This document shows positions 54,218 through 63,120 of a stretch of DNA of 64,000 bases, in pieces (within the stretch, counting starts at the first letter, position 1; every line of letters starts with the position of its first letter). The translations under genes were made by a program, and so were the position numbers. The DNA comes from JACKJP01 sp050249695 (GTDB lineage: Bacteria > Pseudomonadota > Alphaproteobacteria > Rhizobiales > Tepidamorphaceae): positions 1-64,000 of the forward strand of contig JBFWQA010000001.1 of assembly GCA_050249695.1 (NCBI GenBank), in the 5' to 3' direction. The notes beneath the pieces are model-generated. The model worked only from the letters and a program-made list of their open reading frames with translations. It was not told the origin of the DNA and did no database searches.

Positions 54218-54492
54218 TGTTTGCTGCCTCAGCCGCCGTCATGATCTGGCTCGCGCTCGCGGTGGTCCGGGCGCTGAGGGGGCCGACGGTATTCGACCGT
54301 CTGGTCGCGTCCAATTCAATCGGGACGGGCGCGATCCTTCTGCTTGCCGTATTCGGCTTCATGACCGGACGCCCGGAATTTCTCGATATCGGTATTCTCT
54401 ACGCGCTGCTCAATGTCGTCGGCACAATCGCTGTGCTGAAGTTCTTTCGCTTCGGCGATCTTGGACATCGTGGCGGTGAGGAGCCCGATTGA
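54214..54492 (+). CDS. mrpF: Mrp/Mbh antiporter subunit F
   Basis: A 92-residue protein with three membrane segments and the MrpF pattern RALRGPTVFDRLVASNSIGT. Its start is coupled to the mrpE stop (ATGA) and its stop to the mrpG start. It forms part of the membrane arm of the complex. Confidence 0.88.
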   Translation: MMFAASAAVMIWLALAVVRALRGPTVFDRLVASNSIGTGAILLLAVFGFMTGRPEFLDIGILYALLNVVGTIAVLKFFRFGDLGHRGGEEPD

Positions 54493-54860
54493 TGGAAATG
54501 GCGCAGCAAATCGCAGCCTACCTTTTCCTTGGCATCGGCTGCCTCCTCATTCTCATCGGCGGGTTCGGCATCAACAGGATGCCCGATGTCTACACGCGCA
54601 TGCACGCAGCATCGGTGAGCGATACGCTCGGCGCAATTCTTGTTCTGTTCGGATTGATGATAGAGGCCGGACCGACGCTGGTCGCGCTGAAGCTGGCGAT
54701 CATTATCCTGCTGCTTCTGTTTACCGGGCCGGTTGCCACCCATGCCGTTGCCCGTGCGGCGCTGGAAGTCGGCGTGAAACCTGTTCTGCGCACGCGCGAC
54801 GGCAAGCCGGGCAAGGGAATCATCGAGCCGGACGGCTCGGTGACGCCCTGGAGGGACTAG
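54492..54860 (+). CDS. mrpG: Mrp/Mbh antiporter subunit G
   Basis: A 122-residue protein with three membrane helices and the MrpG/MbhC signature GINRMPDVYTRMHAASVSDTLG. The start overlaps the mrpF stop by one base (TGATG). The soluble tail is longer than in many MrpG proteins. Confidence 0.9.
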   Translation: MEMAQQIAAYLFLGIGCLLILIGGFGINRMPDVYTRMHAASVSDTLGAILVLFGLMIEAGPTLVALKLAIIILLLLFTGPVATHAVARAALEVGVKPVLRTRDGKPGKGIIEPDGSVTPWRD

Positions 54861-54864
54861 GCGC

Positions 54865-55431
54865 ATGGAAGCTGCGATCAACATGGGCCTGCTGACGCTG
54901 ATGGCGGTGGTCACCATCGGCATCATCCGTCTCCGCAACCTGTTTGCGGTCGTCATCCTGGCCGGCATCTACAGCTTCCTGATGGCGAGCGTCATGATCG
55001 TCCTGGACGCGGTCGACGTGGCGATGACGGAAGCTTCCGTGGGTGCGGGCATTTCGACGGTCCTGATGCTGGGCGTGCTTTATCTCACCAAGGTGGAAGA
55101 AGCACAGCCGACGCACACGCCGGTCCTGCCGCTCATCGTCGCCGTCGTCGTCGGCGCGGCGCTCGTCTACGGCACGCTCGACACGCCGCCTTTCGGCGAA
55201 GCCAGCACGGTGATGAACACCTATGTCGGCGCCGACTATCTCAAACGTTCAGTTCCCGAGACAGGCATTCCCAACGTGGTGACCTCGGTCCTCGCGAGCT
55301 ATCGCGGTTTTGACACGCTCGGTGAGACGACGGTCGTGTTCGCGGCGGGCATAGGCGTCCTGTTGCTGCTGGCGCGGGCCAAGAAGCCGAAGCGTCGCAA
55401 GCAAGGCGAGGAGGGCGACGATGCTTCTTGA
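54865..55431 (+). CDS. MbhD/MbhE-like subunit (equivalent to the C-terminus of MrpA)
   Basis: A 188-residue membrane protein. The first half (MAVVTIGIIRLRNLFAVVILAGIYS) matches the DUF4040/MbhD unit. The second half (NTYVGADYLKRSVPETGIPNVVTSVLASYRGFDTLGE) matches the MbhE/MrpA C-terminal unit. In canonical Mrp these are fused to the large MrpA. Here they form a separate protein, as in membrane-bound hydrogenase modules. It overlaps mrpB by 11 bases. Confidence 0.82.
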   Translation: MEAAINMGLLTLMAVVTIGIIRLRNLFAVVILAGIYSFLMASVMIVLDAVDVAMTEASVGAGISTVLMLGVLYLTKVEEAQPTHTPVLPLIVAVVVGAALVYGTLDTPPFGEASTVMNTYVGADYLKRSVPETGIPNVVTSVLASYRGFDTLGETTVVFAAGIGVLLLLARAKKPKRRKQGEEGDDAS

Positions 55432-55837
55432 CGTCATCCTCAGGGTCATCACCAAGCTACTGCTGCCATTTATCCTGGTTTTTGCGCTGTACGTGCAGTT
55501 TCACGGCGACTACGGTCCGGGCGGCGGCTTCCAGGCCGGGGTTATTGCCGCAGCCAGCGTCATTCTCTACGCCATGCTGTTCGGACTGGAGGCGGCCCGC
55601 GCGCTGGTTCCCGTCTGGGTCGTTGAAAAGATGATCCCGATCGGCGTCCTGATCTATGCCGGCGTCGGGGTTGCCGGGATGTTCACCGGCCAGGCCTTTC
55701 TCGACTACAACCACCTCGCGCATGACAGCGTTCACGGGCAGGAATGGGGCGTCTTCCTTGTTGAGGTTGGCGTCTTCGTGACCGTCTCGTCGACCATGCT
55801 CGGGATCTTCTATGCATTCGCGGGCAGGGGGCGCTGA
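55421..55837 (+). CDS. mrpB: Mrp/Mbh antiporter subunit B
   Basis: A 138-residue protein with four membrane helices and the MnhB/MbhF signature FHGDYGPGGGFQAGVIAA. The ATG follows GAGGAGGG inside the end of the previous gene. The stop overlaps the mrpC start by one base. Confidence 0.9.
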   Translation: MLLDVILRVITKLLLPFILVFALYVQFHGDYGPGGGFQAGVIAAASVILYAMLFGLEAARALVPVWVVEKMIPIGVLIYAGVGVAGMFTGQAFLDYNHLAHDSVHGQEWGVFLVEVGVFVTVSSTMLGIFYAFAGRGR

Positions 55838-56202
55838 TGGAACTCGCCGCCAAGATCGTTGCTCACTACAATCAGTGGATCACGATCTTCCTCATGGTCG
55901 CAGGCCTCTATGTCGTCGTCGCGCGCGGCAACATGATCAAGAAGCTGATCGGCCTGTCGCTCTTCCAGACGTCGGTCTATCTGCTCTATCTCTCGCCCGG
56001 CAAGGTGCTTGGCGGTACGCCGCCGATCGTCGATCCGGCGTTTGAGGTTTATTCCAATCCGCTCCCGCACGTGCTGATCCTGACCGCCATCGTCGTCGGT
56101 GTCGCAACGCTGGCGCTTGGCCTCGGTCTTGTCGTCCGCATCAACGAGGTCTACGGCACGATCGAGGAAGACGAGATCATCGGCAAGGGTGAGGGCGAAT
56201 GA
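55837..56202 (+). CDS. mrpC: Mrp/Mbh antiporter subunit C (NuoK-like)
   Basis: A 121-residue, three-helix protein related to NuoK, containing NMIKKLIGLSLFQTSVYLLYL and a proline-rich loop ahead of the third helix (NPLPHVLILTAIVVGVA). It connects the antiporter subunits in the membrane arm. It overlaps mrpD by four bases. Confidence 0.9.
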   Translation: MELAAKIVAHYNQWITIFLMVAGLYVVVARGNMIKKLIGLSLFQTSVYLLYLSPGKVLGGTPPIVDPAFEVYSNPLPHVLILTAIVVGVATLALGLGLVVRINEVYGTIEEDEIIGKGEGE

Positions 56203-57680
56203 TCCTCGATCATCTGCCTATCATCCAGGTGATCGCGCCGCTGATCGGCGCGCTTCTGTGCGCGTTGACGCGTTCGGGAAAGGTCGCCTGGATTATCGCC
56301 GCCGTCGTCAGCCTGCTGATGCCGCTCGTTGCGATCGGGCTGTTGCAGCAGGTGCTGTCGCAGGGCGTGGTCTCCTACGCAATCGGTGGATGGCTGCCGC
56401 CTGTTGGGATCGAGTATCGCGTCGATCTGCTGAACGTCTTCGTGCTGCTTATTGTCTCGATCGTCGGCGCCGTCATGATCCCCTTTGCAGCGCGCAGCGT
56501 TGCCGCCGAAATCCCGGAGCACAAGCAGTCGTGGTTCTATTCCATGTACCTTCTGTGCATGTGTGGGCTGCTCGGGATCACGATCACGGGCGATGCGTTC
56601 AACGCCTTCGTGTTTCTGGAGATTTCCTCTCTTGCCACCTACACGCTGATCGCCCTCGGCTCCGACCGCCGCGCGCTGATTGCCTCCTATCAGTATCTTA
56701 TCGTCGGCACGATCGGCGCGACCTTCTACATCATCGGCGTCGGCATACTCCTGACGGTTACAGGCACGCTCAATATGGTCGATATTGCCGACAGGCTTGG
56801 CGATATCGGGCAGACGCGGCCCGTTCTGGCTGCGCTCGCCTTCATCATCGTCGGGATCAGCCTGAAGCTTGCGCTTTTTCCGCTTCATGTCTGGCTTCCC
56901 AACGCCTACGCCTATGCGCCGTCCTTCGCCACCTCCTTCCTGGCCGCTACCGCCACCAAGGTCGCGGTCTATCTTTTCGTGCGCTTCGTGTTCGGCGTTT
57001 TCGGCACCGGCATCGAGTTTGGATCCTTCGCCGTTGCCGACGTCCTGCTGGTGCTCTCGATCTTCGCCATGTTCGGCGCATCCATCGTCGCGGTGTTCGA
57101 AAACAACATCAAACGCGCGCTTGCCTATTCGTCGGTATCGCAGATCGGCTACATGACGCTGGGTATCGCGCTTGGCAATCTGACCGGCCTGACCGGCGGC
57201 CTGGTACATCTGTTCAATCATGCCCTCATCAAGGGCGGCCTGTTCATGGCGGTCGGCGCCGTGGCCTATCGCACCGGCACGATGCGCATCAGCGAGTTGG
57301 GTGGGATCGGCCGGCGCATGCCCTTGACCATGGGCGCCTTCACGGTGGCGGGCATGGCCATCATCGGCGTTCCCGGCACGGTCGGTTTCGTTTCCAAGTA
57401 CCTCCTTGCGGTTGCATCATTCGAGAAGGGCTACTGGTGGCTGCCCTTCCTGATCGTGGCCAGTTCGCTCATCGCCGTTCTCTACATCGGCCGGATCGTC
57501 GAGATCGCGTGGTTCCGTGAACCCAAGGGGCCGGTCGCGACCGCGACTGAGGCACCGCTCTCCATGCTCATTCCGATCTGGATTCTGGCCCTGGCCTGCG
57601 TGCTGTTCGGCTGGGACACGGAATTGAGCGCCGGGCTTGCCGAACGCGCCGCCGCCTTCATGATGGGAGCTGGCGGATGA
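56199..57680 (+). CDS. mrpD: Mrp/Mbh proton antiporter subunit D, first copy
   Basis: A 493-residue member of the NuoL/M/N-MrpA/D antiporter family with about fourteen helices. The key glutamate of TM5 is in FVFLEISSLATYTL, and a buried lysine is in ATATKVAVYLFVRF. The central RALAYSSVSQIGYM and FNHALIKGGLFM segments are standard. It should form one of the ion or proton channels of the complex. Confidence 0.9.
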   Translation: MILDHLPIIQVIAPLIGALLCALTRSGKVAWIIAAVVSLLMPLVAIGLLQQVLSQGVVSYAIGGWLPPVGIEYRVDLLNVFVLLIVSIVGAVMIPFAARSVAAEIPEHKQSWFYSMYLLCMCGLLGITITGDAFNAFVFLEISSLATYTLIALGSDRRALIASYQYLIVGTIGATFYIIGVGILLTVTGTLNMVDIADRLGDIGQTRPVLAALAFIIVGISLKLALFPLHVWLPNAYAYAPSFATSFLAATATKVAVYLFVRFVFGVFGTGIEFGSFAVADVLLVLSIFAMFGASIVAVFENNIKRALAYSSVSQIGYMTLGIALGNLTGLTGGLVHLFNHALIKGGLFMAVGAVAYRTGTMRISELGGIGRRMPLTMGAFTVAGMAIIGVPGTVGFVSKYLLAVASFEKGYWWLPFLIVASSLIAVLYIGRIVEIAWFREPKGPVATATEAPLSMLIPIWILALACVLFGWDTELSAGLAERAAAFMMGAGG

Positions 57681-59161
57681 GCGCGTCGGAGCTTATCTAC
57701 ACGGCCATCCTGCTGCCCGCGCTGGCGTCGCTGCTGATCTGGGCGGCCGGGAGGCGGCCCAATCTTCGCGAGGGCGTCACCCTGGCGACCGCCGTCACGC
57801 TGGCCGTCGTAGTGTTCAACCTCCTTCCCGCCGTACTCGCCGGCGGCAGGCCGGCGACCGACGCTACGGAAGTGCTCCCGGGCCTTGAGATCGCGTTTAC
57901 GGTCGAGCCCCTGGGAATGCTCTTCGCACTCGTCGCCTCGATCCTGTGGATCGTCAATTCGATCTATTCGATCGGCTACATGCGCGGCAACAACGAGCCC
58001 AGGCAGACGCTCTTCTACATCTGTTTCGCCGTCGCCATTTCAGCGACGATGATGGTCGCCTTTTCGGCAAACCTCTTCACGCTCTTCATCGGCTATGAGG
58101 TGCTGACGCTCTCGACCTATCCACTTGTCACTCACAAGGGCACCGACGAGGCGCGCCGCGCCGGCCGCGTCTACCTGCTCCTGCTGCTGACGACCTCCAT
58201 GGTGTTGCTTCTGCCGGCGATCATCGCCGTCGGCTATATTTCAGGGACGCTCAATTTTGTCCCCGGCGGCATCCTTCAGGGCACCCTGCCGCCGCTGCTG
58301 ATGGGCGGTCTGCTGGCGCTCTTCATCTTCGGTATCGGCAAGGCGGCGGTCATGCCGGTGCATTTCTGGCTACCTGCCGCGATGGTTGCGCCGACGCCGG
58401 TTTCGGCGCTGCTTCATGCGGTCGCCGTCGTGAAGGCCGGCGTTTTCACGGTCGTCAAGGTCATCGTCTACATCTTTGGCGTCGAGGCACTGCGGGAGAG
58501 CGGCGCGGGCGACTGGCTGGTCTATGTTGCCGGTTTCACCGTCATTACCGCGTCGATCGTCGCGCTGCGTCAGGACAATCTGAAGAAGCGGCTCGCCTAC
58601 TCGACGATCAGCCAGCTCTCTTATGTCGTTCTCGCCGCTTCGATCCTGACACCCGCTGCCATTGTCGGCGCCGCGATGCACATAGCCGCCCATGCGGTTA
58701 GCAAGATCACGCTCTTCTTCGCCGCTGGATCGGTCTACACGGCAGCGCACGTTACCGAGATCAGTCACATGGACGGTATCGGCAGACGCATGCCATGGAC
58801 CATGGGCGCCTTCGCCGTCGGCGCACTCTCCATGATCGGCCTGCCGCCGACCGCCGGCTTCCTTGGAAAATGGTTCATGCTGGAAGGTGCCGTCAGCAGC
58901 GCGCAATGGGTCCCGCTCGCCGTCATCGTCATCTCGACCATGCTCAACGCGGCCTACTTCCTGCCGATCATTCACCGGGCGTTCCTGCGCCCGGCCCCGG
59001 TTCACGCCGATGCCCATCATGGCGACGGCCATCACGAACATGGCGAGGCACCCTGGCCGATCGTGCTCGCGCTGACGCTGACCGCGGCTGGCACCATCGC
59101 GCTATTTCTGTTTCCCGGCATCCCGCTTTCGCTTGCCGAGCAGCTTGCAGGAATGAACTGA
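57677..59161 (+). CDS. Second proton antiporter-type subunit (NuoM/MrpD-like)
   Basis: A 494-residue protein of the same antiporter family, with the TM5 glutamate in FIGYEVLTLSTYPLVTHKG and KRLAYSTISQLSYV in the middle. A histidine-rich stretch (HADAHHGDGHHEHGE) lies close to the C-terminus and might bind a metal. It overlaps mrpD by four bases. It could serve as the NuoL-like domain normally found in MrpA. Confidence 0.87.
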   Translation: MSASELIYTAILLPALASLLIWAAGRRPNLREGVTLATAVTLAVVVFNLLPAVLAGGRPATDATEVLPGLEIAFTVEPLGMLFALVASILWIVNSIYSIGYMRGNNEPRQTLFYICFAVAISATMMVAFSANLFTLFIGYEVLTLSTYPLVTHKGTDEARRAGRVYLLLLLTTSMVLLLPAIIAVGYISGTLNFVPGGILQGTLPPLLMGGLLALFIFGIGKAAVMPVHFWLPAAMVAPTPVSALLHAVAVVKAGVFTVVKVIVYIFGVEALRESGAGDWLVYVAGFTVITASIVALRQDNLKKRLAYSTISQLSYVVLAASILTPAAIVGAAMHIAAHAVSKITLFFAAGSVYTAAHVTEISHMDGIGRRMPWTMGAFAVGALSMIGLPPTAGFLGKWFMLEGAVSSAQWVPLAVIVISTMLNAAYFLPIIHRAFLRPAPVHADAHHGDGHHEHGEAPWPIVLALTLTAAGTIALFLFPGIPLSLAEQLAGMN

Positions 59162-59406
59162 TGAAGGACGAGAAAGACCATTGGCTGGTGAGGCCCGAGA
59201 CGATCCGCAAGCTGTGGATCTTGCTCATCGTCATCTGCGCTGCGACCGTACTAGGGGATCTGTTCGTCGAGCACCACGCTCATTTCGGCATCGAGGCAAC
59301 CATCGGATTCGGCGCCTGGTTCGGCTTCGGGTCCTGCCTGATCCTCGTATTCGCGGCCAAAGCGCTCGGTATCTTCCTGAAGCGCAAGGACAGCTACTAT
59401 GATTGA
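59161..59406 (+). CDS. Small two-helix membrane protein within the Mrp-like cluster
   Basis: An 81-residue protein with two membrane segments (about residues 18-35 and 46-68) separated by a short His-rich loop (FVEHHAHFG). It starts on the last base of the preceding stop codon (TGATG) and its end overlaps the next gene by eight bases. It is surely cotranslated, but I recognise no named family. It may be an accessory or assembly subunit. Confidence 0.72.
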   Translation: MKDEKDHWLVRPETIRKLWILLIVICAATVLGDLFVEHHAHFGIEATIGFGAWFGFGSCLILVFAAKALGIFLKRKDSYYD

Positions 59407-61081
59407 TGGCGTGATCCCGCCCTGGGCTGTCCTTCTGGCCGCAGCCGCACTGCTGCCCTTCACCCGCGGCGCCGTCCGTTCGCTCCTGCTCGTCGCGGCG
59501 CCGCTTTTCGCGCTCGGGCTCGTCTGGGATGTCCCCGACGGACCGGTGATCGCCTTCGACTGGCTCGGAAATCACGTCGTGCTTCTCGCGGGCGACCGGC
59601 TGAGCCGCCTGTTCGGCACCGTTTTCACGATCATGGCATTCGCTGGCGGCCTCTATTCGATAAATCAGAAGAGCACTGCCGAACTGTCGGCCGCCTTTGC
59701 CTATGCCGGCGCGGCAGTTGGTGTCGTCTTCGCCGGCGACCTGATCACCGTCTTCGTTTTCTGGGAAATCATGGCGATCGCGTCGTCGCTGGTCATCTTC
59801 AGCGCTGGCCGCCACGCGTACAAATCCGCGATGCGCTACGCCATCATCCACTTCTTCGGCGGTGTCCTGCTGATGGCCGGCATTGTCGGGGAGATTGCGA
59901 CAACCGGGTCGACGGCCTTTGTTTCAATGTCGCCAGACACGCTTCCGCGCGTCCTGATCTTCCTCGGGTTTCTGGTCAATGTGGGCGCGCCGCCGCTGTC
60001 GGCCTGGCTGCCCGACGCCTATCCGGAGTCGTCCTGGAGCGGCATGGTCTTCCTCTCCGCCTTCACCACGAAGACGGCGGTCTTCGTGTTGCTGAAGGGA
60101 TTCCCGGGCACCGAGATTCTTATCCCGATCGGCCTCTACATGGTCTTCTACGGCATCATCTACGCGATCCTGGAAAATGATGTCCGGCGCATTTTGGCCT
60201 ATTCCATCATCAACCAGGTAGGCTTCATGGTGACGGGGATAGGCATCGGGAGCGAGATGGCACTCAACGGCGCGGCCGCCCATGCCTTCGCGCACATCAT
60301 CTACAAGGCGCTTCTGCTGATGTCGGCCGGGTCGGTCTACTACATGACGGGCAAGCGCAAATGCACCGAGGTCGGCGGCCTGTTCCGGACGATGCCGGTG
60401 ACGACGATCTGCGGCATTGTCGGCGCGCTGGCGATCTCCGCCTTCCCGGCGACATCCGGCTTCGTCTCCAAGTCCATGATCTCGCAGAGCGCGGCCGACG
60501 CCCATCTCGCCATCGTCTGGTTCCTGCTGGCGGCCGCGTCCGCCGGCGTCTTCCTGCATGCCGGCATCAAGTTCCCGTGGTTCGTGTTCTTCCAAAAAGA
60601 CTCCGGCCTGCGGCCCGACGATCCGCCGTGGAACATGCGCCTGGCGATGTGGTTTCTGTCGGCGCTTTGCATCGGTTTCGGTCTCTATCCCGCGCCGCTC
60701 TATGCGATCCTGCCCTATCCGACGGACTACGTTCCCTATACGCCCGCCCATGTCGTCTACCAGCTGCAGTTGTTGTTGTTCTCCGGGCTGGCCTTCCTGA
60801 TCCTGCTCAATCAGCTTCGCCGCACCGAGACGATTTCGCTCGATATCGACTGGTTCTGGCGCCGCTTCGGCCGGGCGATCCGGATCGAGTTCCAGGGCTG
60901 GAGCGCCGTCGCCTGGTACGGGATTGCCGAGCGCAGCGTTCGCGGCGCGGGAAGGGTCATTTCCGCCCTCTACCGCCATCACGGACCCCAGGGCGTGCTT
61001 GCGCGCACCTGGCCGACCGGCGCCATGGCCCTGTGGACAGCCGTCCTGCTCGCGGCCTATTTACTGATATACTTCCTGTAA
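59399..61081 (+). CDS. Third proton antiporter-type subunit with C-terminal extension
   Basis: A 560-residue protein with about fourteen helices from the same family. It has the TM5 glutamate in FVFWEIMAIASSLVIF, lysine in FTTKTAVFVLLKGF and RRILAYSIINQVGFM. Beyond the standard domain there is a 90-residue extension with an amphipathic stretch (DIDWFWRRFGRAIRIEF) and a last membrane segment, somewhat like the lateral helix of NuoL. Three such subunits in one Mrp-like locus is unusual. Confidence 0.87.
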   Translation: MIDGVIPPWAVLLAAAALLPFTRGAVRSLLLVAAPLFALGLVWDVPDGPVIAFDWLGNHVVLLAGDRLSRLFGTVFTIMAFAGGLYSINQKSTAELSAAFAYAGAAVGVVFAGDLITVFVFWEIMAIASSLVIFSAGRHAYKSAMRYAIIHFFGGVLLMAGIVGEIATTGSTAFVSMSPDTLPRVLIFLGFLVNVGAPPLSAWLPDAYPESSWSGMVFLSAFTTKTAVFVLLKGFPGTEILIPIGLYMVFYGIIYAILENDVRRILAYSIINQVGFMVTGIGIGSEMALNGAAAHAFAHIIYKALLLMSAGSVYYMTGKRKCTEVGGLFRTMPVTTICGIVGALAISAFPATSGFVSKSMISQSAADAHLAIVWFLLAAASAGVFLHAGIKFPWFVFFQKDSGLRPDDPPWNMRLAMWFLSALCIGFGLYPAPLYAILPYPTDYVPYTPAHVVYQLQLLLFSGLAFLILLNQLRRTETISLDIDWFWRRFGRAIRIEFQGWSAVAWYGIAERSVRGAGRVISALYRHHGPQGVLARTWPTGAMALWTAVLLAAYLLIYFL

Positions 61082-61318
61082 TTTTCCAGGGCGTAATTGT
61101 TTAAAAGGCGCCGCGTTTGATTACATCTTAAAAATGCCGCTTTTTCGGCAGATTTCTTTATTTGCCTCAAATACTGAGTTGCCAAGAAAAAGGGCGTGAT
61201 GTATGCAAGCGCTCAACTGAAAGTCGAAGTCGGCACCTTCACTTTCGCTATAATTTGCAAATGACGTGTCGTTCATGAGGCGCTTTACGGCGCGAGCATC
61301 CCAGATTGGAGAATTTTG
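61082..61318. promoter_or_regulatory. AT-richer leader region upstream of mucR
   Basis: This 237-base gap between the antiporter cluster and mucR is distinctly richer in A/T than its surroundings, with A- and T-tracts near 61130-61165. MucR-type proteins bind AT-rich DNA and often regulate their own gene, so autoregulation is likely. No single operator was defined. Confidence 0.4.
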
Positions 61319-61732
61319 ATGCAGGAAGTTCCTTCCGATGATGGCCTTATCGAACTGACGGCGGATATCGTTGCAGCCTATATCAGCAACAACACCGTCA
61401 ATTCGGCTGATCTGCCCAAGCTGATCTTCGATATTCACAACAGTCTCAAAGGTCTCTCCGGCGGTGAAGTGGCCGAACCGGTGGAAGAGCTGAAGCCGGC
61501 CGTCAACCCGCGCCGTTCGGTGACGCCGGACTATATCATCTGCCTTGAGGACGGGAAGAAGTTCAAGTCGCTGAAGCGGCATCTGAGCGCTCACTACGAC
61601 ATGACGCCCGAGCAGTATCGTGAGCGTTGGGGCCTCCCGGCGGACTATCCCATGGTTGCGCCCAATTATGCGGCGGCCCGTTCGGCGCTCGCCCGCAAGA
61701 TCGGTCTCGGCCAGCGCCGCAAGAAGAAGTAG
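61319..61732 (+). CDS. mucR: MucR/Ros family zinc-finger transcriptional regulator
   Basis: A 137-residue global regulator with a C-terminal prokaryotic zinc finger, C75-x2-D78-x9-H88-x3-H92, in which an aspartate replaces the second cysteine as known for several rhizobial members. The DNA-contact stretch RHLSAHYDMTPEQYRERWGLP follows. Family members control exopolysaccharide, motility and cell-cycle genes. The ATG at 61319 is six bases after GGAGA; the TTG just before it is less likely. A strong terminator follows. Confidence 0.95.
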   Translation: MQEVPSDDGLIELTADIVAAYISNNTVNSADLPKLIFDIHNSLKGLSGGEVAEPVEELKPAVNPRRSVTPDYIICLEDGKKFKSLKRHLSAHYDMTPEQYRERWGLPADYPMVAPNYAAARSALARKIGLGQRRKKK

Positions 61733-61762
61733 CGCCATCGGTCGATGGACCGGGCGCAAAAG

Positions 61763-61790
61763 AACGCCGGCCGAAGCGCCGGCGTTTTTT
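61763..61790 (+). terminator. Terminator of mucR
   Basis: A 9-bp stem, AACGCCGGC with GCCGGCGTT, has a CGAAGC loop and a run of six T residues overlapping the stem end. Confidence 0.9.
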
Positions 61791-61822
61791 ATTTGGCGGA
61801 GGAGGATCGGCTTGGCCGGCAG

Positions 61823-62242
61823 TCACGCCGCCGCGGCCGCATTTGCTTCCGCCCGGATGCGCTCGATCATGGCGTGGAGACCATTGGAGCGTTGCTGGGT
61901 CAGATGGTCTTTCAAACCAAGCCGGTTCATGATGTCAGCGGCATCCGTTCGGGCGATCTCTTCAGGTGTCCGGCCTGAATAGATTGCGAACAGGATCGCG
62001 ATCAGCCCGCGCACGATATGGGCGTCGCTGTCGCCGGTGAAGACCAGCACCCTGCGGCCTTCCTTGTCTTGCTCGCGCGTTTTCAGCCAGACTTGGGATA
62101 CGCAGCCCTCCACCTTGTTGGCAGGGGTTCGTTCGGCCTCGCTGAATTCCGGCAGCGCCTTGCCGAGTTCGATCACGTAACGGTAGCGGTCTTCCCAGTC
62201 ATCCAGGTAGCTGAAATCTTCCAGTATCTGTTCGATGGTCAT
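61823..62242 (-). CDS. sufE: SufE-family cysteine desulfurase sulfur acceptor
   Basis: A 139-residue protein that takes sulfur from SufS for iron-sulfur cluster assembly. The acceptor cysteine is C47 in NKVEGCVSQVW, and IRGLIAI-type and GLKDHL-like elements further on fit SufE. The ATG chosen opens the canonical TIEQILEDF helix. The neighbourhood of mucR, sufE and a DUF5330 gene is common in Hyphomicrobiales. Confidence 0.93.
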   Translation of the reverse strand: MTIEQILEDFSYLDDWEDRYRYVIELGKALPEFSEAERTPANKVEGCVSQVWLKTREQDKEGRRVLVFTGDSDAHIVRGLIAILFAIYSGRTPEEIARTDAADIMNRLGLKDHLTQQRSNGLHAMIERIRAEANAAAAA

Positions 62243-62391
62243 TCCGTGCCCTTCTGGCGTGAATAAATCCGCAGCCGGCTCAGCCGCGTTTCCAAGGGGT
62301 GCTTTCCCTAGCCATATAGGGAGTTGCACCCGCCCGGTCAAAGCGCAGACGGATCTGGCGGAGGGCAAGTAAGGCCGGTCAGCCCGCCAGG

Positions 62392-62760
62392 TCAGGCCTT
62401 GCGTTCGGGTTCCGGGCCACGCCAGGCCGGCTGGCGGTCCTCCGGGCTGAGGGTGTTGTTGGAACGGGTTGCCGTATTCTCGGCGTCTTCCCCTGCATTC
62501 AGCCCATCGAGGTAGTTGTAGATGAGCTTAGCGCCGTATTGCGCCTTGAGCCCGAAGGTCCGCAGGGCCTCGCCTCCCGCTTCGCAGGTCTGCGGGTTGC
62601 GGTCGCAGAAGCCGCGCATGTCGCCGATCGTCGAAGAGGCGACATGTATTGCATCGCTTGCCGAAAGCGTCACGTCCTTGTGCGTCTGTCCGCCGTCGTC
62701 GACGGGAAGAAACAGGATCGCGATGGACAGCCAGAACGCGGCTTTGAACAGAAAAGACAT
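62392..62760 (-). CDS. DUF5330 family protein
   Basis: A 122-residue protein with an N-terminal membrane anchor or signal (about residues 5-20), a cysteine pair in GFCDRNPQTCEAG, and a hydrophilic disordered tail. This matches the DUF5330 family of Hyphomicrobiales, with no known function. It is transcribed toward sufE with a 149-base gap. Confidence 0.8.
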   Translation of the reverse strand: MSFLFKAAFWLSIAILFLPVDDGGQTHKDVTLSASDAIHVASSTIGDMRGFCDRNPQTCEAGGEALRTFGLKAQYGAKLIYNYLDGLNAGEDAENTATRSNNTLSPEDRQPAWRGPEPERKA

Positions 62761-63120
62761 CCTATGGCCCCTTCGATATACGTCCCAGAATGCCGGACCC
62801 CGGACCGGCTCATGGACGCTACTCTAGGCGCGACGGATTGCCCTGACGTGGAAAATGGCAGTCAAATTCGATTAAAATTGTAATGATTTTTGCCGGGCGG
62901 CGGCCGACCGGCCGTTTACGGCCTGGTTACCATGAAGCCCGAAACCGGGCCTGCAAAGCTTTCAGGAACGTATTCGGGCGATCTGGCCGGGCCGCTTTAG
63001 GCAAGCCTTAATCGGAACCGTGTCTCCTGTACGCATAGGGACACAGGGCGGCGCGATTACAAAGGCGTCGGTAGAGTATTGCGTAGATTTATTCAGTGGC
63101 CGGCAGGACGGTTTCTTTCC
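62761..63120. other. Non-coding gap upstream of the sensor kinase gene
   Basis: This 360-base gap holds the divergent promoters of the DUF5330 gene and the kinase gene. An AT-rich patch at about 62860-62890 and a GGCCGACCGGCC-type inverted stretch near 62906 are visible. No gene or clear binding site was recognised. Confidence 0.4.

Noticed and set aside
61121..61759. Minus-strand open frame covering mucR
   Set aside because: It is the mirror of the strongly conserved MucR zinc-finger gene and shows no family pattern of its own.
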